From Bacteroidales bacterium UBA3856 (GTDB lineage: Bacteria; Bacteroidota; Bacteroidia; Bacteroidales; UBA932), in the NCBI GenBank assembly GCA_002392525.1, contig DGHE01000011.1, positions 1-9,069 of the forward strand: a stretch of 9,069 nt of DNA, given 5' to 3'. Shown piece by piece: positions 1 to 5,766 of this stretch. The position numbers and the translations under genes are program-made. The notes beneath the pieces are model-generated. The model searched no databases. It was not told the origin of the DNA and saw nothing but the letters and a program-made list of their open reading frames with translations. Numbering within the stretch: the stretch's first letter is position 1; every line of letters begins with the position of its first letter.

Positions 1-100
1 CAACACACGGACCAGCCTCAACGACAGTGCACGGGATATTCTTCCCGTCGGCACCGAAGACGGAAATCATTCCGACTTTCTTTCCAATTAAACCAGGCAT
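1..100 (-). CDS. rplC: Ribosomal protein L3 (uL3), N-terminal fragment
   Basis: Large-subunit protein L3 binds 23S rRNA early in 50S assembly and reaches towards the peptidyl-transferase centre. Reading the minus strand from the ATG at 98-100 gives 33 residues beginning [15 protein letters not shown], followed by a stretch with ADGKN and [11 protein letters not shown]. This is the typical bacteroidotal L3 start ([12 protein letters not shown], then C.V.EAGPC). The gene is cut by the left edge of the window, so only the N-terminus is visible. The ATG is the first codon of the conserved family start and is preceded by an A/T-rich leader without a Shine-Dalgarno sequence, as is usual in this phylum. 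It is transcribed divergently from the envelope operon. In many Bacteroidota rpsJ lies just upstream of rplC in the S10 operon. Here no gene lies between rplC and the divergent gene, so rplC appears to be first in its transcript. Confidence 0.93.
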   Translation of the reverse strand, partial: MPGLIGKKVGMISVFGADGKNIPCTVVEAGPCV

Positions 101-108
101 TGGTGTTT

Positions 109-130
109 GTTAATTAATTGTTAATTAATG
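109..130. repeat. Tandem GTTAATTAAT repeat in the rplC leader
   Basis: GTTAATTAAT occurs at 109-118 and again at 120-129, an 11-base period. Each copy holds the palindrome TTAATTAA (110-117 and 121-128). In the rplC mRNA these fall about 10-28 bases before the start codon. There the two octamers could pair with each other as an 8-bp A/U stem with a 3-base loop, or stay open as an A/U-rich ribosome landing site. The role is unknown. Confidence 0.6.
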
Positions 131-163
131 TTTTATAACGCATTGGAGGCCACTTGGGCACAA

Positions 164-176
164 TTGCGGACCGCAA
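164..176. repeat. Palindrome TTGCGG-A-CCGCAA at the rplC transcription start
   Basis: Six-base perfect arms surround a single central base, which is conspicuously GC-rich inside an AT-rich spacer. The palindrome overlaps the downstream end of the rplC -7 box (174-181) and the predicted transcription start. It could be a small operator or an initially transcribed hairpin. Part of it (TTTGCGG) may simply be the common base context after a bacteroidotal -7 box, so a regulatory role is tentative. Confidence 0.4.
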
Positions 177-204
177 AGATACGGATAAAATCCCGATAAT
201 CAAA
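174..204 (-). promoter_or_regulatory. Bacteroidota-type promoter for rplC
   Basis: Read on the minus strand, a -33 TTTG (204 to 201) is followed by 19 bp and then a -7 box TATCTTTG (181 to 174). This is an exact fit to the TTTG / TAnnTTTG pattern used by the primary sigma factor of Bacteroidota. Transcription should begin about 4-8 bases past the -7 box, near 166-170, leaving a leader of about 66-70 bases before the rplC ATG. The start point is inferred from promoter geometry only. Confidence 0.8.
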
Positions 205-288
205 ACTTTTTAACAGATTTATCAACATCACAACTATTTGGGATTTGATTATTTGCACGAATCAATTACCTTTGTAGTGTTTGATTAT
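196..288. repeat. Three copies of TTTGATTAT in the divergent control region
   Basis: The nonamer TTTGATTAT lies on the minus strand at 204-196, where its first four bases are the rplC -33 box. It lies on the plus strand at 244-252, where its first four bases are the operon -33 box, and again at 280-288, running into the operon's ATG. All three are exact. The third has no TAnnTTTG at promoter distance, so it is not simply a third promoter. It may be an extended -33 element, a regulator site, or chance in AT-rich DNA. Confidence 0.55.
244..274 (+). promoter_or_regulatory. Bacteroidota-type promoter for the envelope operon
   Basis: A -33 TTTG (244-247) is followed by 19 bp and then a -7 box TACCTTTG (267-274), an exact match to TTTG / TAnnTTTG with the same spacing as the divergent rplC promoter. 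No other TAnnTTTG match was seen on this strand between 205 and 286. The predicted transcription start (about 278-282) lies only some 5-9 bases before the receptor ATG at 287, so the mRNA would be nearly leaderless. Confidence 0.8.
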
Positions 289-296
289 GAAACACT
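276..296. repeat. Inverted repeat AGTGTTT-N7-AAACACT spanning the operon start codon
   Basis: Perfect 7-base arms at 276-282 and 290-296 flank a 7-base centre (283-289) that ends with the ATG of the receptor gene. Because the predicted transcription start falls within or next to the left arm, an RNA hairpin may not be fully made. A DNA-binding site for a dimeric regulator is the likelier reading if it has a function. Confidence 0.45.
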
Positions 297-3076
297 TCAT
301 TACACTATGTCTTGCGGTCTTTCTTTGCGGGCCGATGCTGCTGGCGGCCCCGACCGTCCGTATCAGCGGAAAAGTGCTGGAAGCCGACGGCGAGGTTCCC
401 GTCCCGGGCGCCGTAGTGCGGCTGGACGAAAACTACCTGTGGTCCGTAACCGATGCCGACGGCCGGTTCAGCCTGGACAACGTGCAGCAGGGCAACTATA
501 CCCTGGAGGTAAGCTGCCTGGGCTATGTGACCGAGTCCCGCCAGATTAGCGTACGGCGCAATCTGTCCGGCATCCTCTTCCGCCTGTCGCAGAACACGCT
601 GGCCCTGAAAGAGGTGGTGGTGACGGCCGAAAAATCCAAGGACAACATCAACACCACGCAGACCATCGGCCGCACGGCCCTGGACCATCTGCAGATGAAC
701 AGTATGGGCGGCATCACGGCCCTGCTGCCCGGAGGAAAAACCCTGAACCCCGACCTCACCTCCGACAACGCCCTTTCCCTCCGCTCGGGCGGGCTGTCGG
801 TGGGCAACGCCGCCTTCTCGACCGCCGTGGAAATCAACGGTGTGCGAATGGGAGGCAACGCCTCCTTCGGGGAAATGTCCGGTATCGGCACGCGCAGCCT
901 GAGCGTAGAGAACATCGAGAGCATCGAGGTCGTCACAGGCGTTCCGTCGGCCGAATACGGAGACCTGGGCAGCGGCCTCATTAAAGTGAATACCCAGAAG
1001 GGACGCACACCCTTGAGCATCGTGGCCTCGGTGAACCCCCGCACCTACGAAGTGTCGGTGTCCAAGGGCTTCGACCTGGGGAAGGGCGTAATGAACGTGG
1101 GGGTGGAATGGGCCCGCGCCACGAAGAAACTCACATCGCCCTACGCCTCCTATACCCGGCGCGGCATCACGCTGGACTACACGCGCACCTTCAATAAGGT
1201 CCTGCGGCTGGAAGCCGGCCTCAACGGCAACCTGGGCGGGATGAACACGGTAAGCGACCCCGACGCCTATTCCGAGGAATTCACCCGCGAACGGGACAAC
1301 ATCCTTACCCCGCACGTAAAACTTACCTGGCTGCTGAACCGCAGCTGGATTACCAACCTTACCCTGGAAGGGTCGGTCTATTACCACGACCGCCGCAGCC
1401 AGTTCCACGGCTATCACTCCAGCGCCGCGCAGATGCCGGCCGTGCACGCCACCGAACAGGGCTACTGGATGGCCGGCATCCTGCCCCTCACCTACTACAG
1501 CGACCAGATCGTAGACTCCAGGGAACTGGACTTCGCCGCCTCGCTCAAATACCACTGGCTGCGCCACTGGGGGCCTGTCAAGAACCTGGTGAAGGCGGGC
1601 GTGCAGTGGAAGGCCAACGGCAACGTGGGCCGGGGAGAATACTATGAAGACCCTTCGCTGGAGGCCGACGGCTACCGTCCGCGCCCGTACAGCGACTATC
1701 CCTATATGCACAACCTGTCGGGCTACCTGGAAGACAACGTCACCATCCCCATCGGCAAAACAACCCTGGACCTGATGGCCGGCCTTCGCCTGGAGACCGT
1801 CTTCCTGCAGGGCTCGCACTATGACGACCTCACCATCCTGTCCCCGCGCCTGAATGCCAAGTGGACCGTGAGCAAGAAACTGGCCTTCCGCGGCGGCTGG
1901 GGCGTGGCGGGCAAGCTGCCCTCCTACCACATCCTGTTCCCTCAGCCCGAATACCGGGACCTGCTGTCGCTGGGCTATTCCTGGGCCGACGGATCGGCCT
2001 ACGTGTACTACACCCAGCCCTACAGTATGGTGTACAACCCGCACCTGCGCTGGCAGCGCAACATCAACTCGGAAGTGGGCATCGACGCAACTCTGCTCAA
2101 GACCCGGATTTCCCTGGTGGGCTTTTACAACAAGACCAAAGACCCCTACGAGCTGGGCACGGTGTACGAACCCTTCGCCTATAATATTATAGAGAAGCCC
2201 GCCGGCTACGCCCTGATTAGCGAACCCGACGTCATCGTGGACCACCAGACCGGAGAAACTTATTTCCAGGACGCGGACGGCCTGTACGTGCCCGGAACCG
2301 TGAAGGTGACCGACCAGACCTTCGCTGCCAGCCGCCGGCAGGAGAACGGGGCCGATGTTCACCGCTACGGCGTGGAACTCACGGTGGACTTCCCGGAAAT
2401 CAAGCCCATCGGCACCACCCTGCGGCTGGACGCCGCCTGGAACCACACGGAATATACCTCGAACGTAACTTCCTACCTGTACCGCAACGGATGGTCGCAC
2501 ACCATCCTGCCCAACCGGTCCTACCAGTATGTGGGCGTATACAAGGGCGGCACCAACGTCTATGACGGACGCCGGGCCGATAACGTGGACGCCAACCTCA
2601 CGGCCATCACCCACATCCCACGCGCCAGGCTTGTGATTACCATTCGTCTGGAGGCTGCCCTGCTTCGCCGCTCGCAGTATACCAGCAGCCGCGCCTTCAC
2701 GGTCGATGCAGCCAGCAACACGCCCACCGGCGGCAATATCTACGACGGGAACTCCTACACCGCCGTATATCCCCAGGCCTATATGGACCTGAACGGCGTG
2801 GTGCGCCCCTGGACCGAAGAATCGGCCGCCAACCCGGACCTGCAGCGCCTGATCCTGCGCTCCGGCAATATGTACACCTTCGCTCCCGACGGCTACGACC
2901 CTTACTTCAGCGCCAACCTGAGCGTGACCAAGGAAATCGGCAAGCACGTGTCGCTTTCCTTCTTTGCCAACAACTTTACCAATTCCCGCCGCTTCGTAAC
3001 CAGTTATGCAACCGGAGTAAGCGCCATTTTCACCCCCAACTTCTATTACGGACTCACATGCAGAATAAAATTATAG
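287..3076 (+). CDS. TonB-dependent outer-membrane receptor with carboxypeptidase-regulatory-like domain
   Basis: Predicted outer-membrane receptor that takes up a ligand using energy from TonB-ExbB-ExbD; the substrate is unknown. The 929-residue protein has a signal peptide (residues 1-21, MKHFITLCLAVFLCG...), a carboxypeptidase-regulatory-like beta-sandwich (about 24-108, with G.V..A.V.L and GNYTLEVSCLGY), a TonB-box-like EVVVTAEK at 109-116, a plug (about 120-237, with VEINGVRM and IESIEVVTGVPSAEYGDLGSGLI), and a 22-strand-type barrel to the end. The ATG at 287 is preferred over the in-frame TTG at 281 because it opens a clean signal peptide. The next ATG (residue 17) would destroy it. The last residues (CRIKL) lack the usual terminal aromatic residue, and the end overlaps the next gene by 19 bp. 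No SusD partner is adjacent, so it is not a classical SusC. It is first in a five-gene run with a DUF4876 lipoprotein and a second barrel. Siderophore, haem, metal or peptide uptake are all possible. Confidence 0.92.
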   Translation: MKHFITLCLAVFLCGPMLLAAPTVRISGKVLEADGEVPVPGAVVRLDENYLWSVTDADGRFSLDNVQQGNYTLEVSCLGYVTESRQISVRRNLSGILFRLSQNTLALKEVVVTAEKSKDNINTTQTIGRTALDHLQMNSMGGITALLPGGKTLNPDLTSDNALSLRSGGLSVGNAAFSTAVEINGVRMGGNASFGEMSGIGTRSLSVENIESIEVVTGVPSAEYGDLGSGLIKVNTQKGRTPLSIVASVNPRTYEVSVSKGFDLGKGVMNVGVEWARATKKLTSPYASYTRRGITLDYTRTFNKVLRLEAGLNGNLGGMNTVSDPDAYSEEFTRERDNILTPHVKLTWLLNRSWITNLTLEGSVYYHDRRSQFHGYHSSAAQMPAVHATEQGYWMAGILPLTYYSDQIVDSRELDFAASLKYHWLRHWGPVKNLVKAGVQWKANGNVGRGEYYEDPSLEADGYRPRPYSDYPYMHNLSGYLEDNVTIPIGKTTLDLMAGLRLETVFLQGSHYDDLTILSPRLNAKWTVSKKLAFRGGWGVAGKLPSYHILFPQPEYRDLLSLGYSWADGSAYVYYTQPYSMVYNPHLRWQRNINSEVGIDATLLKTRISLVGFYNKTKDPYELGTVYEPFAYNIIEKPAGYALISEPDVIVDHQTGETYFQDADGLYVPGTVKVTDQTFAASRRQENGADVHRYGVELTVDFPEIKPIGTTLRLDAAWNHTEYTSNVTSYLYRNGWSHTILPNRSYQYVGVYKGGTNVYDGRRADNVDANLTAITHIPRARLVITIRLEAALLRRSQYTSSRAFTVDAASNTPTGGNIYDGNSYTAVYPQAYMDLNGVVRPWTEESAANPDLQRLILRSGNMYTFAPDGYDPYFSANLSVTKEIGKHVSLSFFANNFTNSRRFVTSYATGVSAIFTPNFYYGLTCRIKL

Positions 3077-4260
3077 TATGGGCGGCAGCGGGACTGCTGC
3101 TGACGGGGTGTATGGATATGGACGCACCCTTTGCCCCCGAGAACCTGAACCGGCTCACGGTGACGGCCGTGTATCCCGCGGGCTTCGAAACCCGCAGCGG
3201 CGCCACCGTCACCATTGAGAACATCGCCGGCGGCATCTCCTATTCCATCCTCACCGGGGACGATGCCAAGGCCACCGTCACCCTTCCGGGCGGCATCTAC
3301 CGCGTGGCCGTAAGCGACCGGGACGGCCTGGACGTATTCAACGGCAACCGGGACCGCGTGGTGGTATCCGGGCAGGATGTCTCCGTGAGCCTGGACCTGG
3401 TTCACTCCCGGGCGGGAATGCTGGTTATCAAGGAAATCTACTGCGGAGGCTGCCCCAAGACACCCGAACAGGGCACCTACCAGAGCGACCAGTACGTGAT
3501 TGTGCACAACAACAGCGACGTCATCACCTATCTGGACGGCCTGTGTATGGGCAGCGTGGCTCCGTATAACAGCAACGCAAACAACGCCTGGGCGGCGGCC
3601 GACGGCACCCTGCCGGACTTCCTGCCCATCCTGGACGCCATCGTGCGCATCCCCGGAACCGGCACCAGCTTCCCGCTGGATCCCGGCCAGGACGCCGTGA
3701 TTGCGCTGCGAGGCGCCATCGACCACGCCGCCACCTATCCGCTGTCGGTTAACCTGAACAAGCCGGATTACTTTGTCCTGTACAACCCTACCTACTTCTA
3801 CAACCAGACCTATCACCCCGCGCCCGGCAACCTCATCCAACAAGACCATTATCTGGATGTGGTCATCAAGACCGGGCAGAGCAACGCCTACACCCTGTCT
3901 CTGAACTCCCCCGCCTTCGTCCTTTTCCAGGCGCAGGACGTGGATATCCGGGACTGGGTGCTGCAGCCCGGCGTGGTGCGTAGTACGCCCGGATCTTCCA
4001 TCCAGATGGCCACCATCCCGCCGGAATGGGTGATTGACGGCGTAGAAGTGTTCAACGGCAGTTCGGCCGACAACCACAAGCGCCTGCTCCCCAGCATCGA
4101 CGCGGGCTACGTAGTCCTGAGCGAAATCTTCAAGGGGCACACGCTGATGCGCAGGACCAATCTGGAAGCATCGGCCCAAAAGGGCTATGAGATGCTTATG
4201 GACAGCAATAACTCCAGCAACGACTTATATGAACGCGAAACACAGTCTCTACACGAGTAG
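3058..4260 (+). CDS. DUF4876-family lipoprotein
   Basis: Function unknown; I recognise the family from its central and C-terminal blocks. The 400-residue protein starts with a lipoprotein signal (MQNKIIVWAAAGLLLTGC, lipid-anchored Cys18) followed by MDMDAP. This acidic start could direct surface display but is not a clean export signal. Residues about 30-115 look like an Ig-like or carboxypeptidase-regulatory-like sandwich. From about 120 there is a lamin-tail-like beta domain with KEIYCGGCP (125-133), SDQYVIVHNNSD, PDYFVLYNPTYFYNQ (236-250), PPEWVIDGVEVFN (321-333) and a closing MRRTN...MDSNNSSNDLYE block. C129 and C132 form a CxxC, with C163 nearby. The start overlaps the receptor by 19 bp and the end overlaps the next gene by 32 bp, so translation is probably coupled. 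It may act as an accessory or lid protein for one of the neighbouring barrels. That is inference from context. Confidence 0.8.
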   Translation: MQNKIIVWAAAGLLLTGCMDMDAPFAPENLNRLTVTAVYPAGFETRSGATVTIENIAGGISYSILTGDDAKATVTLPGGIYRVAVSDRDGLDVFNGNRDRVVVSGQDVSVSLDLVHSRAGMLVIKEIYCGGCPKTPEQGTYQSDQYVIVHNNSDVITYLDGLCMGSVAPYNSNANNAWAAADGTLPDFLPILDAIVRIPGTGTSFPLDPGQDAVIALRGAIDHAATYPLSVNLNKPDYFVLYNPTYFYNQTYHPAPGNLIQQDHYLDVVIKTGQSNAYTLSLNSPAFVLFQAQDVDIRDWVLQPGVVRSTPGSSIQMATIPPEWVIDGVEVFNGSSADNHKRLLPSIDAGYVVLSEIFKGHTLMRRTNLEASAQKGYEMLMDSNNSSNDLYERETQSLHE

Positions 4261-5755
4261 GTTAGTCCTGCTCCTGGCGGGCGCTGTGCTTTGCGTCCCC
4301 GCCCTCCGCGCCCAGGATGCCTGGCACGGAAGCCGCAACGTGGCCGGCCTGGCCACCGATGAGCCCGACAGCAAGGAGGCCGAGGCCTGTATCTTCGGCA
4401 AGTTCACTTCCGGAGATTTCCGCACCTGGTCGGAGGGAAAGACCCTCTGGACCGCCGGCGCCGCCGCACACGCCCAGACCCAGCTCAAGGACCTGGTGAT
4501 GACGGGCAGTTTCGGCTTTATGCAGGAAGAAGGCACGCAGATGATGGGCTCTATGTTCTCCAAACCGGGATATTACCCCATTGACGTGCTGGAGTTCACG
4601 CCCGGCAACAAGTCCCGCCAGACCTACGACATTGCCGGCGGCCTGGCCTGGAAGAACCGCAGCCGCTGGATTCCGGGCCTGAGCGTACGTTTCCAGGGCA
4701 TCAACTACGCCAAGCGCAAGGACCTGCGCCACACCACCTACCGGCAGGAGCTGGAGGTGACGCCTTCGGTGCTGTACCGGGGCGATGGCTGGCGCCTGGG
4801 GGCCACCTTCGTGGCCGGAAAGAGCTCGGAATTCGTCCAGGCCGAACAAATCGGTCCCGCCAGTGCCGATACCTACTATGCCTTCCTGGACAAGGGCCAG
4901 CGCTATGGTACCTACCAGGCCTGGGACGGCAGCGGCATCCATCTGGCCGAACCCGGAGTGGACCGCCTGCCCGTGTACGAACTCACCCAGGGCCTGGCCC
5001 TGCAGTTCTCGCTGGACGGCAAGCTCTTCGCCCAACTGGAATACCTGCGCAGCCGCGGCGAAGCAGGAGAGAAAGGCTATACCTGGTTTCGCTTCCCCCG
5101 CCAGCACTGGGCAGGACAGCTGCAGTACAACTTCTATGAGAGAGACATCTGCCACAGCATCGGCCTGGATTATTCCTGGACCGACACCCGGCTGAACGAA
5201 ACCATCCTGGAGAAAGTGACCGAGGGCGGCGTCACCACCCCCTCCATCCTGGGCAGCAACCGCATCTTCGCCGACAAGACGTTCGAGATGAGCCTGGTCT
5301 ATAAGATGGAGCGCGCCGACGGCCTGTCCCTCAACGCCTCGCTACTCATCGACCGAAACAACAGCCTGAGCACCCTGATGTACCCGTATATGGACCTGGA
5401 CGGCGGTACGCACCTGTTCTTTTCCCTGGATTCCCGGATTCCCCTGGCGCGGCGCTGGGAGCTGAAGGCCGGCTTCCTCGTTGGCGGCGGTTCCTATTCC
5501 GAGCAGATGAGTATGGCAACCGCCGAGCCCATCGGCGTAAGCACCACGCCCTTCCGCCTCACCGACTGGTTCGAGACGGAGGAAGAAGTGGCCGATGCCC
5601 TTCGCGTGCAGCTTAGCCTGGCGCTGCGCTACAACCTGGCCCGCCTGCCGCTGTACATCGAAGCGGGTTTCGACGGCACGCGCGCCCTGGAGCACCAGCT
5701 GGCACCCGGCCTGTACAGGCAAACCAGTTATTTACAGATTGGATACAAGTTTTAA
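4229..5755 (+). CDS. Outer-membrane beta-barrel protein, DUF6850-like
   Basis: Probable outer-membrane barrel of unknown function, 508 residues. A signal peptide covers about residues 1-28 (MNAKHSLYTSRLVLLLAGAV..., likely cut near ALRA/QDAW). The rest is rich in alternating hydrophobic and aromatic strands with short turns, and ends YLQIGYKF, a terminal phenylalanine of the kind recognised by the BAM assembly machine. The family call rests on resemblance and on the neighbouring receptor and DUF4876 genes, a grouping I recall for DUF6850, so it is less certain than the barrel call. An upstream in-frame ATG (4187) would add 14 polar residues ahead of the signal peptide and lengthen the overlap, so ATG 4229 is chosen. 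That still leaves a 32-bp overlap with the DUF4876 gene in another frame. No plug or carboxypeptidase-regulatory-like domain is present, so it is not a second TonB-dependent receptor. Confidence 0.75.
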   Translation: MNAKHSLYTSRLVLLLAGAVLCVPALRAQDAWHGSRNVAGLATDEPDSKEAEACIFGKFTSGDFRTWSEGKTLWTAGAAAHAQTQLKDLVMTGSFGFMQEEGTQMMGSMFSKPGYYPIDVLEFTPGNKSRQTYDIAGGLAWKNRSRWIPGLSVRFQGINYAKRKDLRHTTYRQELEVTPSVLYRGDGWRLGATFVAGKSSEFVQAEQIGPASADTYYAFLDKGQRYGTYQAWDGSGIHLAEPGVDRLPVYELTQGLALQFSLDGKLFAQLEYLRSRGEAGEKGYTWFRFPRQHWAGQLQYNFYERDICHSIGLDYSWTDTRLNETILEKVTEGGVTTPSILGSNRIFADKTFEMSLVYKMERADGLSLNASLLIDRNNSLSTLMYPYMDLDGGTHLFFSLDSRIPLARRWELKAGFLVGGGSYSEQMSMATAEPIGVSTTPFRLTDWFETEEEVADALRVQLSLALRYNLARLPLYIEAGFDGTRALEHQLAPGLYRQTSYLQIGYKF

Positions 5756-5766
5756 CTTACAATAAT

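Noticed and set aside
238..549. 103-codon plus-strand frame overlapping the operon promoter and receptor start
   Set aside because: It begins upstream of the promoter, becomes R/G/P-rich where it overlaps the receptor in another frame, and shows no motif.
305..2947. 880-codon open frame on the minus strand opposite the receptor gene
   Set aside because: It is a by-product of GC-rich codon use on the plus strand. The translation is low-complexity G/V/A/H-rich, shows no domain, and fully covers a gene with clear domains.
287..3076. SusC/SusD glycan-utilisation locus
   Set aside because: The next gene is a DUF4876 lipoprotein, not SusD, and no glycoside hydrolase or carbohydrate sensor is present.
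3046..4179. 377-codon minus-strand open frame opposite the DUF4876 gene
   Set aside because: Same codon-bias shadow, with no recognisable motif or promoter.
4262..5155. 297-codon minus-strand open frame opposite the barrel gene
   Set aside because: Shadow of the plus-strand gene. It has no signal or domain, and its composition mirrors the opposite strand.
5756..5766. Possible operon break between the barrel and fimbrillin genes
   Set aside because: The gap is only 11 bp, with no hairpin and no TTTG/TAnnTTTG promoter fit.
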